Part shown: in pieces, positions 35,619 through 44,859 of the stretch
Layout of the letters: each line of letters begins with the position of its first letter
Numbering within the stretch: the stretch's first letter is position 1
Assembly: GCA_018665815.1 (NCBI GenBank)
Contig: JABJBP010000130.1
Coordinates: 1 to 64,000, forward strand
Length of the DNA stretch: 64,000 bases
Reading direction: 5' to 3'
Source of the DNA: Rhodospirillaceae bacterium
GTDB taxonomy: Bacteria > Pseudomonadota > Alphaproteobacteria > Rhodospirillales > Casp-alpha2
Position numbers and translations under genes: made by a program
Notes under the pieces: generated by a model
Database searches by the model: none
What the model was told of the DNA's origin: nothing
The model's input: the letters and a program-made list of their open reading frames with translations, nothing else

Positions 35619-38054
35619 TTAGTCCCTGAGCTTCGCATTCTCCGGATCATACGGACTTTCTTCGATCACCGTCACCTTGTGTTTGGTGCCGAGGATATCC
35701 ATCTCCAATTCCGTGCCTTCATCTGCTAGGCTAGGTTGCAGCATGGCCAGCGCCAGGGATTTGTTGAGACGGAACCCATAATTGCCGCCGGTGGCGCGGC
35801 CGACGTTCTCGCCGTCCTTGAAGATCGCATTGTTGCCGAGTGCGTCGGCGTCGGTGACATCATGGACTTCGAGGGTGACGAACTTATTGGCGAAACCTTT
35901 TTGTTGCCACGCGACCAGCGCGTCGCGGCCGATGAACTGGCCTTTGTTGGGATGGACGAAGCGCTCCAGGCCTGATTCCAACGCCGCGTATTCGATGGAA
36001 AGTTCCGTGCCGACCAGGCGGTAGGATTTCTCGATCCGCAGGCTATCCATGGCGCGGATGCCGAAGGGTTTGAGGCCTAAGTCTTCGCCGGCTTCCATGA
36101 GTTTATCGAAGATGTGATTTTGATATTCAATAGGGTGGTGCAGTTCCCAGCCCAGTTCGCCGACGAAGTTGATGCGTTGTGCCAGGGATGGCGCCAGACC
36201 GACATCAATCTGCTGGCCCGATAGCCATTTGAAGGCATCGTTGGAAAAATCACTGCCCGATACCCTGTTCAGCAATTCCCGCGAATTCGGCCCGGCGAGG
36301 ACCAGAACGCCAATCTGGTTGGTGAGTTGGTCGAAGCGAACGGAGCCGTCATCGGGGAGTTGCTTGTTCAGATAATCATGGTCGAAGCGCTGCAAGGCAC
36401 CGGCGGAGACCAGATAGAAGCTGTCATTTGTTTCCCGCATGATGGTGAATTCCGAGCGCACGCCACCGTGCACATTCAAGGCATGGCAGAGCGCGATGCG
36501 GCCTGGCGTCTTCGGCAATTTGTTGGCGACCAAATTGTCCAACCAGGCTTCCGCGCCGGGGCCGGATATCCGGCATTTGGCAAAAGCGGTCATATCCAGA
36601 AGGCCGACGTTTTCGGCGACGTTTTTGCATTCTTCGCCCATGGGGCCGAACCATTTCGAGCGGCGGAACGACCAGTCGTCGACTTGTTCCGTTCCTTCCG
36701 GCGCGAACCAGTTGGGCCGTTCCCAGCCGAATTTCTGGCCGAACACGGCGCCCAAGTTTTTCATCCGATCGTAGCATGGCGATGTCCGGAGCGGTCGGGC
36801 GTCTTCGCGTTCTTCGTCGGGGTAATGGATAACGAAGACATTACGGTAGGCTTCCTCGTTTTTAACCTTGAGAAAGCTTTTGGTAGCGTAGTCGCCATAA
36901 CGCCTGGGGTCGACGCCGAGCATATCGACACTGGGCGCCCCTTCGACCATCCATTCGGCCAATTGCCAGCCCGCGCCACCGGCGGCCGTGATGCCGAAGC
37001 TGTGGCCTTCGTTGAGCCAGAAATTCTTGAGGTCCCAGGCCGGGCCGACGATGGGGTTGCCATCGGGGGTGTAACAGATGGCGCCGTTGTAGACTTCCTT
37101 GACGCCAACCTCACCAAACGCGGGTACGCGGTTGATGGCGGCTTCGATGTGCGGCTCCAGGCGGTCCAGATCTTCTTGGAACAATTCGTATTCGCTATCA
37201 GCACTCGGCCCGTCGACGTAACAGCACGGCGCGCCTTTTTCATAGGGGCCTAAGATAAAACCTCGGGCTTCTTCGCGTAGATACCAGGACCCGTCGGCTT
37301 CCCGGAGCACGCCCATTTCCGGCAGGCCGGCTTCATGGCGCGCCTGAATGTCGGGATGAGCCTCTGTGACAATGTATTGGTGTTCAACCGGGATGACCGG
37401 GATATCGAGCCCAACCATGGCGCCGGTGCCCCGCGCAAAGTTGCCGCTGGCCGAAACCACGTGCTCGCAAGTGATGTCGCCCTTGTCGGTCTTTACGATC
37501 CATTCGCCATTGGGCTGCAGCTCAATGGCGGTGACGGCGGTGTTGCGGTAAATTTCCGCGCCGTTGTCGCGCGCGCCTCGGGCCATCGCCTGGGTGACGT
37601 CGGCGGGCTGGATATAGCCATCGCGCGGATGAACGATGCCGCCGACCAAGCCTTCGGTGTTGCATAGTGGCCAGAGGTCTTTGATTTCGTCGGGCGTGAG
37701 GAAATTCACCTCGACACCCAGCGTCGCGGCGACACCGGCGTATTGGTGGAATTCGTCCATGCGGTCGGCATTCATCGCCAAGCGGATATTGCCGACTTGG
37801 CGGAGCCCGGCGTCGAGGCCGGTTTCGGCTTCCAATTTCTCATAGAGCTCGACGGAATAGCGGTGCAGTTGGCCGACGCTGTAGCTCATATTGAACAGCG
37901 GCAGCAATCCCGCCGCATGCCACGTTGAGCCCGACGTCAGTTCCTTGCGTTCCACAAGGACGACATCGCTCCAGCCCTTTTTGGCCAGATGATAGAGGGT
38001 TGAGACGCCGACAACACCGCCGCCAATGACCACCACACGCGCTTGGCTCTTCAT
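35619..38054 (-). CDS. FAD-dependent dimethylglycine/sarcosine dehydrogenase-like protein (DAO + GcvT)
   Basis: An 811-residue two-domain enzyme. Residues 5-40 hold the FAD motif (VVVIGGGVVGVSTLYHLAKK); TSGSTWHAAGL near residue 45 contains the His that binds FAD covalently in dimethylglycine and sarcosine dehydrogenases. From about residue 430 the protein is GcvT-like (folate-binding), ending with the GcvT C-terminal barrel. It oxidises an N-methyl group and passes the one-carbon unit to tetrahydrofolate. GGAGG eight bases before the ATG at 38054 fixes the start. It is divergent from the MttB gene. Whether the substrate is dimethylglycine or sarcosine is open; SoxBDAG already covers sarcosine. 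Confidence 0.85.
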   Translation of the reverse strand: MKSQARVVVIGGGVVGVSTLYHLAKKGWSDVVLVERKELTSGSTWHAAGLLPLFNMSYSVGQLHRYSVELYEKLEAETGLDAGLRQVGNIRLAMNADRMDEFHQYAGVAATLGVEVNFLTPDEIKDLWPLCNTEGLVGGIVHPRDGYIQPADVTQAMARGARDNGAEIYRNTAVTAIELQPNGEWIVKTDKGDITCEHVVSASGNFARGTGAMVGLDIPVIPVEHQYIVTEAHPDIQARHEAGLPEMGVLREADGSWYLREEARGFILGPYEKGAPCCYVDGPSADSEYELFQEDLDRLEPHIEAAINRVPAFGEVGVKEVYNGAICYTPDGNPIVGPAWDLKNFWLNEGHSFGITAAGGAGWQLAEWMVEGAPSVDMLGVDPRRYGDYATKSFLKVKNEEAYRNVFVIHYPDEEREDARPLRTSPCYDRMKNLGAVFGQKFGWERPNWFAPEGTEQVDDWSFRRSKWFGPMGEECKNVAENVGLLDMTAFAKCRISGPGAEAWLDNLVANKLPKTPGRIALCHALNVHGGVRSEFTIMRETNDSFYLVSAGALQRFDHDYLNKQLPDDGSVRFDQLTNQIGVLVLAGPNSRELLNRVSGSDFSNDAFKWLSGQQIDVGLAPSLAQRINFVGELGWELHHPIEYQNHIFDKLMEAGEDLGLKPFGIRAMDSLRIEKSYRLVGTELSIEYAALESGLERFVHPNKGQFIGRDALVAWQQKGFANKFVTLEVHDVTDADALGNNAIFKDGENVGRATGGNYGFRLNKSLALAMLQPSLADEGTELEMDILGTKHKVTVIEESPYDPENAKLRD

Positions 38055-38289
38055 AATTTCCACCTCCCGGTTGAGCAGAAGAATTTCACACCGGTTCGTA
38101 GGCCCCTGGCAAGGGGTGTGCTGCGCCCTCTGCGACACCCGGTATTCCGATTCCGCCGCCGAAAAGACGGTTTTCGGCCAGTGAATGACGTGATTAGCGC
38201 ATCATGGCCGCGATGTTGGGTTTATTCGGTGTGATGAAATGATGTAATCCCGAATGCCGGGATTTGGTGTTAGCAAAAGGACGCCGGCC
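38055..38289. promoter_or_regulatory. Divergent promoter region, FAD/GcvT dehydrogenase and MttB
   Basis: The 235 bases between the two divergent demethylation genes contain no gene. GGAGG (leftward gene) and AGGA (MttB) ribosome binding sites lie at its ends. A CCGAAAA/TTTTCGG inverted repeat at about 38157-38177 is the only symmetric element seen. A shared activator site is plausible. Confidence 0.45.
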
Positions 38290-39855
38290 ATGAACGAACA
38301 ATCCGCCCCTGAGACACCCCAGACCTCGCGCCGTGGCGGCCGCGCCGCCAGGCGCGCCGAGCGCGCCCAGGCTGATGTTGAAGCGCAGGCTTCGGCGCCC
38401 GCCTACGTCACCCGCAAAATCCCGTTGACTGAGCTATGTTCGGACAAGGGCCTGGGAATCATCGAGGCCAATGCCGAGACAATACTTGAAGAAATCGGTA
38501 TCGACTTCAAAGACGACGAGGAAGTTTTGCAAATCTGGAAGGACGCCGGCGCCGATGTGGACGGCGAACGGGTGCGTTTCCCGAAAGGCCTGGCGCGCTC
38601 CTTATTGGCGACGGCGCCGGCCCAATTCACCCAGGTGGCCCGCAACCCCGAACGCTCTGTTGTCATCGGCGGCAAGAACATTGTTTTCGCGCCGGTCTAC
38701 GGCCCGCCGTTTGTCCATGATCTGGACAGCGGCCGGCGTTACGGGACCATTGAGGATTTCCAGAACTTCGTGAAACTCGCCTACATGGTGCCGCATATCC
38801 ATCATTCCGGCGGCACGGTTTGCGAGCCCGTTGATGTGGCGGTCAACAAACGCCATCTGGACATGATTTATTCGCACATGCGCTATTCCGATAAGCCGTT
38901 CATGGGTTCCGTCACCGCACCGGAACGTGCGGCGGACACGGTCGCCATGGCGGAAATTCTATTCGGAAAAGATTTCGTTGCGTCGAATACAGTTTGCACC
39001 AGTCTGATCAACGTCAATTCGCCCATGGCTTTTGACGAAATGATGCTGGGCGCGTTGAAAACCTACGCGGCGGCCAATCAGGCGACCATCGTCACACCGT
39101 TCATCATGCAGGGTGCCATGTCGCCGGTAAGTGTTGCAGGCACGCTGGCCCAGGCCTTGGCCGAAGCCATGGCCGGCATGGCGTTAACGCAACTCATTTG
39201 CCCCGGCGCACCCGTAATCTTCGGGCTATTTTCGGCGGCGCTTTCCATGCAATCGGGCGCGCCGACCTTCGGTACGCCGGAGCCGACGCTGGTGTTGTCG
39301 GCAGCCGCTCAATTGGCCCGACGGCTGAACTTGCCGTTCCGATCAGGGGGCAGCCTTTGCGCATCGAAACTACCCGATGCCCAGGCGGCTTATGAAAGCG
39401 TCAATTCCATGGTGCCGGCGATGCTGTGCGGCGTGAACTTCGCGCTCCATAGTGCGGGTTGGCTGGAAGGCGGGCTGGCGTCGAGCTATGAAAAATTCAT
39501 TATGGACGCCGATCAACTGGGTATGCTGGCGACCTTGGCCAAGGGCTATGATTTTTCCGAAAACGGCCAGGCCCTGGACGCCGTCCGCGAGGTTGGCCCC
39601 GGTGGGCATTACCTGGGATGCGCGCACACCCAGGCCAATTTTGAGCACGCCTTCTACCGTTCAACCATCGCCGACAGCAATTCCTTCGAACAATGGTCGG
39701 CGGAAGGCAGCTTTGATCAGGCGCAGCGCGCCAATGTGATCTGGAAACAGATGCTGAACGACTACGAGGCGCCGGCGTTGGATGTCGCCAAGGATGAAGA
39801 ATTGCAGGCGTTCGTCACCCAGAAGAAGGCGTCCATGGAGGATGCTTGGAGTTAG
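38290..39855 (+). CDS. MttB-family methyltransferase (non-pyrrolysine; glycine betaine-type candidate)
   Basis: A 521-residue protein of the trimethylamine methyltransferase MttB superfamily, recognised from GIIEANAETILEEIGIDFKD near the N-terminus and the long TIM-barrel segments with GSVTAPERAADTV and GAMSPVSVAGTLAQALAE. There is no in-frame TAG before the terminal one, so it lacks pyrrolysine and belongs with the MtgB-type enzymes that demethylate quaternary amines such as glycine betaine. The methyl acceptor would be the corrinoid protein at 34091. The first 30 residues are Arg/Ala-rich and probably disordered. AGGA sets the ATG at 38290. Confidence 0.88.
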   Translation: MNEQSAPETPQTSRRGGRAARRAERAQADVEAQASAPAYVTRKIPLTELCSDKGLGIIEANAETILEEIGIDFKDDEEVLQIWKDAGADVDGERVRFPKGLARSLLATAPAQFTQVARNPERSVVIGGKNIVFAPVYGPPFVHDLDSGRRYGTIEDFQNFVKLAYMVPHIHHSGGTVCEPVDVAVNKRHLDMIYSHMRYSDKPFMGSVTAPERAADTVAMAEILFGKDFVASNTVCTSLINVNSPMAFDEMMLGALKTYAAANQATIVTPFIMQGAMSPVSVAGTLAQALAEAMAGMALTQLICPGAPVIFGLFSAALSMQSGAPTFGTPEPTLVLSAAAQLARRLNLPFRSGGSLCASKLPDAQAAYESVNSMVPAMLCGVNFALHSAGWLEGGLASSYEKFIMDADQLGMLATLAKGYDFSENGQALDAVREVGPGGHYLGCAHTQANFEHAFYRSTIADSNSFEQWSAEGSFDQAQRANVIWKQMLNDYEAPALDVAKDEELQAFVTQKKASMEDAWS

Positions 39856-39885
39856 ACCAACCGCCGTTGATGCCTTGTCCCTCCC

Positions 39886-40677
39886 TCAGTTTAGGGTCAA
39901 CGTGACTGCGCCTAATCCCGAAATTTCCGCCGCCGCCTCACCCGGCGCATCCATCCATTGGCATTGAACGATGCTGCCGAGCATGACGATTTCGCCGGCC
40001 TTTAACGTGCCGCCGGTCATGGTCTTGTGGCTGGCGAGCCAAGCCAAGGCTTCCAAGGGATCGCCCATGATCGCAGCACCTATGGCGCGCTCCTTCGCCT
40101 CGCCGTTAATAGTGAGCCCGCCTTCCAATTCGGCCAGATCAAGCGATCGCCAATCCGTGACGGGCTCGCCCAACACGCATCCCGCGCCGAAGAAATCATC
40201 ACCGATGAGCGTCGCTGCGCCGACGGTAGCGAAATCGGTGTAGCGGTTATCGACAATTTCAATCCCCACCATCACAGCCCCAACATGATCGGCGACGCTA
40301 TCAGACGTGTGGTTGGTTCCGGCCGGAATGTCGGAACTCAATTTAACGACGATTTCGCATTCGGCGCCAACCTTGCAGTAATCCGCGTGGGCGAGCGTGG
40401 TATCGCCTTGATGGATATTGGTTCCCAAGATACCGCCGGCGCAGGGGTGATCGATGCCTAAGTAATCCTGCATGACTTCCGTGGTGCAGCCGATCTTATA
40501 GCCGGCACACGCGCTCATGACATTCTTCGCCATGATGTCGTGCAAGGCGGCCTGGACCATGTAGCCATCGGCGACTGTGGCCGGATAGCAGGCTTCGGGC
40601 AGCGGGCCGAGCGGGCCGCCAGTCCAGCGGGCTTCGGCGATCATTTGGGCTGCTGCGGCGGCGGCTTCGGGTGTCAT
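39886..40677 (-). CDS. 2-keto-4-pentenoate hydratase / fumarylacetoacetate hydrolase-family protein
   Basis: A 263-residue protein of the MhpD-like hydratase family: AGYKIGCTTEVMQDYLGI near residue 60, an acidic metal site with GAECEIVVKL near residue 105, GIEIVDNRYTDF near residue 140, and a C-terminal LASHKTMTGGTLKAGEIVMLGS block that is highly typical. It would hydrate a 2-keto-enoic acid with a divalent metal during ring-cleavage or related catabolism. AGAGG is found upstream of the ATG at 40677. It is convergent with MttB and not clearly part of the demethylation pathway. Confidence 0.86.
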   Translation of the reverse strand: MTPEAAAAAAQMIAEARWTGGPLGPLPEACYPATVADGYMVQAALHDIMAKNVMSACAGYKIGCTTEVMQDYLGIDHPCAGGILGTNIHQGDTTLAHADYCKVGAECEIVVKLSSDIPAGTNHTSDSVADHVGAVMVGIEIVDNRYTDFATVGAATLIGDDFFGAGCVLGEPVTDWRSLDLAELEGGLTINGEAKERAIGAAIMGDPLEALAWLASHKTMTGGTLKAGEIVMLGSIVQCQWMDAPGEAAAEISGLGAVTLTLN

Positions 40678-40838
40678 GGCGATGTGCCTCTTTTGTTGTC
40701 CCTCAGGCGCCGGGCGAATCCCTCCAGGATTCTCGGCTCACGCGCGGCGCCCCTTGGGCTTGCCTCCGAGCCATCGAGTTATCGGCCCCTCGGTTATTTG
40801 TGCCCGCGATACTGGGCAACGCTGCCATCATACACAAA

Positions 40839-41318
40839 TTACCAATTTGGCGAACGCTTCTCGTTGAAGGCGTTGAGGCCTTCTTGGGAATCGCCGGTCG
40901 AAATGATGTTGCAGATGGTATCCACTGTGTTTTCGATAGCGCGGCGGTATTCGAAATCGTTGGCCCGCATGAACGCATCGCGGCCCAATTGGGTGACCAC
41001 GGGCGACATGGCGGCGAACTTGGCGCCAAACTCGCGCGCTTTGTCGAGGACTTGCGCGCGTTACGGCATAATTCACCAAGCCCCGGCGTTCCGCCTCGGG
41101 GGCAGTGATGGTGTCGCCCGTGAACAGTAACTCGAACGCCTTGTGGCGGCCGATTTGGCGCGGCAAGTGGACGAAATGCATGGCCGGGATGACGCCCACG
41201 GCAACTTCCGGGTAAGACAAATCCACGTCGTCCGCGGCAATCACCATGTCGCACGAAATCGCCAATGTCATGCCGGCGGCGCGGGCAGGGGCGGCGATGG
41301 CGGCGATGGTCGGTTTCG
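40839..41318 (-). pseudogene. Enoyl-CoA hydratase/isomerase, 5'-deleted and frameshifted
   Basis: From the fusion point near 41318 the minus strand reads PTIAAIAAPARAAGMTLAISC, MVIAADDVDLSYPEVAVGV and GRHKAFELLFTGDTITAPEA, the core of a crotonase with the oxyanion hole. The N-terminal ~90 residues are missing. At 41053-41061, in a CG repeat, the frame is lost; in the shifted frame the normal end follows (QVLDKAREFGAKFAAMSPVV, RRAIENTVDTICNI, FNEKRSPNW) to the TAA at 40839. Loss of one CG pair, or gain of one base, explains it. The intact enzyme would act on an unsaturated acyl-CoA. Confidence 0.82.
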
Positions 41319-41724
41319 GTTTCAGTATAGACCGGAGGAGTGAGAGATCTGCTTTGTAGTCCGGTAGAAATGCGCATACGGAAGAAGCGGTGATAAGGTC
41401 AAATTTTTGATGCATCAAACTGTTGCGACGGATCAAATCGCCGGTCAGAAATTCGGCAATCGGAAAAACATTTGGCAGCGCCTTTTGTTTCAGTCGCTCA
41501 ATCATTTTGGCCGAGCTGTCCAAGGCAACTATATGACTGATTTCAGGCGACATCCGTTCCGATAGCAAACCCGTGCCGCATCCGAAATCGAACACGCTCA
41601 GTGCGGCCAATTCGGTAATCTTGAGCAATTCCGCAAACGCGCAGTTTGCATACACGGTTGTCGAACGATTGGTATCCCAACCGCCCGCATACTCATCCCA
41701 TTCATTGTCTGTCATCACGTTCAA
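41319..41724 (-). pseudogene. Class I SAM-dependent methyltransferase, 3'-truncated and fused to a crotonase remnant
   Basis: The first ~135 codons from the ATG at 41724 encode a small-molecule methyltransferase: EWDEYAGGWD, motif I VFDFGCGTGLLSERM, VALDSSAKMIERLKQ and FDLITASSVCAFLPDY. At LRSILKP, where a GGLF-type strand should follow, the frame runs directly into the middle of a crotonase. The join is in frame, so a 298-residue chimera could be translated, but both partners lack essential parts. A deletion between two same-strand genes is the simplest explanation; an assembly join is the alternative. Confidence 0.8.
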
Positions 41725-41744
41725 TTTTGTGGCGGGGTGTTGTA

Positions 41745-42749
41745 CTAACTCAAGAGAAAACCGGCGCCGATTTTATCGCCGTCTTCAAGCGTGAATGTAT
41801 TCTCGCCCGTGTAGTGGGCCTGGCCGGCAACCTCGACGATAACGGCTTTGAAATCGCCGCAATCGGTTTCGCGGATGGCTTGGCCGGTAAATTGGGCGCC
41901 AGTGATGCTTTCGAACGTGCGCGATTGGCCCAATTCAATTAACCCACGGCGGTGTTGCAGGGCTATTCTCGCGGTGACCCCGGAACCGGTCGGACTGCGA
42001 TCGACCTGGGCGTCGGCGAAAACGCAGATGTTGGCGGTCGGTACTAGGGAATACATGTCCTGCCCGTCGGTGAGGATGGTCCCGTAGAGGTAGGCTAGAT
42101 CATCGGCGTCCGGATGATGCAGTTTCACCTGCTGTTTCACCGCATTACTGACCCGCGTTGCGGCGTCCACAAGATCGCGGGTTTTTGAGGTCCGTACATC
42201 AAGGCCGAACTGGTCGGCTGCGACGACGGCGTAAAAGGCGCCGCCGTATCCGATATCGATATCGACAGGACCGTAGTTGGCGGTGACAATGGTTTGTTCG
42301 CGCGCAAAGCCGAACGCCGGCACACTTTCAAACCGCACGCGCCCAGCTTTGCCGTTCGTCACCTCGACGTGCGCTGTCACCGGCCCGCAGGGGCATTGGA
42401 TGATGACTTTCGTTTCCGGTTCGGTAGCTTCGACGATGCCTTGGTCGACGGCGTAGCGGCCAAGCGCGAGAACCGCGTGCCCGCACATGGTTGAATAGCC
42501 CTCATTGTGCATGAACAGGACCGCCATGTCGGCGCCAGGGAGGTCGGGTGCGACCGGGATGACGCCATACATGTCCGGATGGCCGCGCGGCTCAAACATT
42601 AAAAGTTTGCGCAAGTGATCAAGGTTTTCGCGTGCGTAGCGGCGTTTTTCGAGGATCGAAAGTCCTGGGATGTCGGGATAACCTTCCGTGACGATCCGCA
42701 CAGGCTCGCCCCCGGTATGCATCTCCACAGTTTTGATGGTGTCGGTCAT
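41745..42749 (-). CDS. Trans-3-hydroxy-L-proline dehydratase (proline racemase family)
   Basis: A 334-residue protein of the proline racemase fold. The first catalytic Cys is in MCGHAVLALGR near residue 90. At the second site the motif is DRSPTGSG near residue 250: Thr replaces the Cys found in racemases and 4-hydroxyproline epimerases. That exchange marks trans-3-hydroxy-L-proline dehydratases, which remove water to give delta-1- or delta-2-pyrroline-2-carboxylate. It probably serves catabolism of hydroxyproline from collagen-like or plant material. No reductase for the product is nearby. Confidence 0.86.
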   Translation of the reverse strand: MTDTIKTVEMHTGGEPVRIVTEGYPDIPGLSILEKRRYARENLDHLRKLLMFEPRGHPDMYGVIPVAPDLPGADMAVLFMHNEGYSTMCGHAVLALGRYAVDQGIVEATEPETKVIIQCPCGPVTAHVEVTNGKAGRVRFESVPAFGFAREQTIVTANYGPVDIDIGYGGAFYAVVAADQFGLDVRTSKTRDLVDAATRVSNAVKQQVKLHHPDADDLAYLYGTILTDGQDMYSLVPTANICVFADAQVDRSPTGSGVTARIALQHRRGLIELGQSRTFESITGAQFTGQAIRETDCGDFKAVIVEVAGQAHYTGENTFTLEDGDKIGAGFLLS

Positions 42750-42780
42750 GGCTTAACTAAAAATCGCAAAGGCCCGGGAA

Positions 42781-43590
42781 TCAAGTCTTCTGATAAACGC
42801 CCCTGACGTCGGGGATGGCTTTGAACTTTTCCGTGAGCCCAAGGACGGTTTCCGCCGCGCCCAGGAACAAGCGGCCATCGTCAGGCATCATATCGGCAAT
42901 CATAACCAATACCTTGCCTTTGGTTTCTGGGTCGAAATAGATCAGCACGTTGCGGCAGAAGACGATATCGAATTGCCCGAGGCCGCGTTGATCTTCAAGA
43001 AGATTGGCCGGCATGAATTTAACCTTGGCACGAAGGTCGTCATTGATCACCCAACTGGCGCCCTCTTGCTTGAAATATTTGACCAGCAATTGAACTGGCA
43101 TGCCGCGCTGGATCTCAAATTGGCTGTATTGCCCAGCTTCCGCTTTGGCCAGGATTTCCGTCGATAAATCCGTGCCGACAATTTCAAAATTCCAGCCGTG
43201 CATCTTGGCGGCCATCTCGCTCAATATAATCGCCAGTGAATAGGGTTCTTGTCCGCTGGATGCCGCTGCCGACCAAATACGAAACGATTTTTGTGCCCCT
43301 CGGGCCGCCATGATGTCGGGTAGGACGTTTTCTTTTAATCTGTCGAAGGGGCCGTTATCGCGGAAAAACAGTGTTTCGTTGGTGGTCAGTGCTTCGACGA
43401 CTTCTTTGACCAATGGCGGTTCGGGCCGGACCCTAATTCGCTCAATTAATTCATCAAGGGTTTCGATCTCCATCTTCCGGGCAATCGGCATGAGCCGGCT
43501 ATCAAGCAGGTAAATTTTCTTTTCGGTCAAAACGAGACCGGATTCGTCTTTCGCGAGCTTTGAAATGTAGGTGAAATTTTCAGGTTTCAT
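42781..43590 (-). CDS. cheR: Chemotaxis protein methyltransferase CheR
   Basis: A 269-residue protein. Residues 1-70 are the all-helical N-terminal CheR domain (KLAKDESGLVLTEKKIYLLD); the methyltransferase domain has TNETLFFRDNGPFD, IWSAAASSGQEPYSLAI (motif I), VGTDLSTEILAKA and FDIVFCRNVLIYFD. It transfers methyl from SAM to glutamates on chemoreceptors. Starts at the ATG at 43590, overlapping the 3' end of the DUF2336 gene by 11 bases, so the two are translationally linked. No cheA/cheW in the window. Confidence 0.9.
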   Translation of the reverse strand: MKPENFTYISKLAKDESGLVLTEKKIYLLDSRLMPIARKMEIETLDELIERIRVRPEPPLVKEVVEALTTNETLFFRDNGPFDRLKENVLPDIMAARGAQKSFRIWSAAASSGQEPYSLAIILSEMAAKMHGWNFEIVGTDLSTEILAKAEAGQYSQFEIQRGMPVQLLVKYFKQEGASWVINDDLRAKVKFMPANLLEDQRGLGQFDIVFCRNVLIYFDPETKGKVLVMIADMMPDDGRLFLGAAETVLGLTEKFKAIPDVRGVYQKT

Positions 43591-43828
43591 CTTCGCCACC
43601 GGCGTTGCTTTGGAAGTCCGCAGGCAGCTTATCAACTTTCGCCAGCAGGTAATCGAGATCATCCGATTCGAACTCGACACCCAGTTCATCGTATTGGGTC
43701 AAAATCAGTTCAATGAGGCGGCGGGAGTATTGCTCGCGGTTATCACGGACGCCATCATACTCCAGCTCGCGGGCTGCAGAGATGGCGGCCTTGACGGCAA
43801 TGAATTGCGGTTCCGGCAACCCGGCTTT
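43580..43828 (-). pseudogene. DUF2336 protein, C-terminal part displaced by a frameshift
   Basis: From 43828 the minus strand carries, in a frame one base off the upstream part, AGLPEPQFIAVKAAISAARE, NREQYSRRLIELILTQYDEL and DDLDYLLAKVDKLPADFQ. This is the normal C-terminus of DUF2336 proteins. Adding one A to the AAA at 43826-43828 joins it to the upstream frame and yields a 384-residue product. Its stop overlaps the cheR start. Confidence 0.85.
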
Positions 43829-44733
43829 GTGACGAACACCGAATGCAGGCCAAGGCCACCGGGGTCATGTATGAGCTTTCTGGCGCTGGTCAGCGGCAAC
43901 CCCGACAAGGTTGAAAGGGCTTGCTCTAAAAACCGGAAATCGCCCATACAGAGTGCGCGCAAAATAATTGACGAGGTGAGACGTCCGTTTTCATGAAGGT
44001 GCGCGACCAAATCGCTGACATCATTGTCGTCGCCCTCGGATGACAGCGTGACCGTCGCCCGTTCGTGGCTTTGCAAAATCAAATCTGCGGCCATCGCCGG
44101 CGGCAACTCATGGCGCGCGACCAGCTGCGCCTGGAGTTGATCGGTGACCATGCTGACCAAACGTTCCGTTACCGTGATCGGCAATTTGGTGCGCCCGATC
44201 ATGGCTTCTTGAACCGCCGTGCTTTCGCCTAACGTATCGACCACTTTCTCCATGGATTGATTGGAAATTTCAGCGCCCTCGTTGGAAACCAGGGCGGTGA
44301 CGACGTTTTCATTCTGTGTATCGACAAGAGCGGCGGAAACCGTCTCTGAGACTATGGCTCGTTGCGCCACCGCCAATTGCTTGGTTTCATCCTGCGAGGC
44401 GACAATCCCCAATAGATCATCGTCGTTCAACACTTCGGAATACTGGATCACCGGGAACGCGACCGTCTCCACATCCTTGGCAAGCGTCAGGGCCACGTCA
44501 TGGGGAATGTTTGGGTTGTCTTTTAGATTAATCGCCAGGGCTTCGCGGACGCGGACTTCGGCGTCCTTGACCATGAGCCGGAAAATTTCCTCCGCCATTT
44601 CGCGTTCGGCGTCGCCGAAATTTTCTGCGTTGAATTCCTCGGCGATTTTCGACGCGGCGCCGGCGCGTGATTCCGGTGACGGGTCAGTCAGCAGCCGTTG
44701 AACGTCTTCTTGGGTGAGTGCAGCTTTTGCCAT
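43705..44733 (-). CDS. DUF2336 domain protein (frameshifted near its C-terminus)
   Basis: A helical-repeat protein of alphaproteobacteria. The first ~300 residues fit DUF2336 (TQEDVQRLLTDPSPESRA, LTLAKDVETVAFPVIQYSEV, LGIVASQDETKQLAVAQR, GDFRFLEQALSTLSGLPL). After LHSVFVTK the frame changes and about 40 unrelated residues are added before the stop at 43705; the genuine C-terminus lies in the next frame at 43580-43828. The family has no firm biochemical function; position before cheR suggests a link to signalling or motility. Confidence 0.82.
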   Translation of the reverse strand: MAKAALTQEDVQRLLTDPSPESRAGAASKIAEEFNAENFGDAEREMAEEIFRLMVKDAEVRVREALAINLKDNPNIPHDVALTLAKDVETVAFPVIQYSEVLNDDDLLGIVASQDETKQLAVAQRAIVSETVSAALVDTQNENVVTALVSNEGAEISNQSMEKVVDTLGESTAVQEAMIGRTKLPITVTERLVSMVTDQLQAQLVARHELPPAMAADLILQSHERATVTLSSEGDDNDVSDLVAHLHENGRLTSSIILRALCMGDFRFLEQALSTLSGLPLTSARKLIHDPGGLGLHSVFVTKPGCRNRNSLPSRPPSLQPASWSMMASVITASNTPAASLN

Positions 44734-44859
44734 TGTAATCCGTTTGCTTTTTTGTCCAATGCCCCACTGCCATATACATAATAGAGGTACACGCCGGTAA
44801 AGATAAGCGCTTAATTTCTATAGGTTGCGGCGAGTTTAATTCCTGGCTCAATTCCGGCC

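Noticed and set aside
36327-37253. 308-codon frame antisense to the FAD/GcvT dehydrogenase
   Set aside because: Covers a fully conserved coding region on the other strand; no family match.
38290-39855. MttB as a pyrrolysine-containing trimethylamine methyltransferase
   Set aside because: There is no in-frame TAG apart from the terminal stop, so the protein belongs to the non-pyrrolysine branch.
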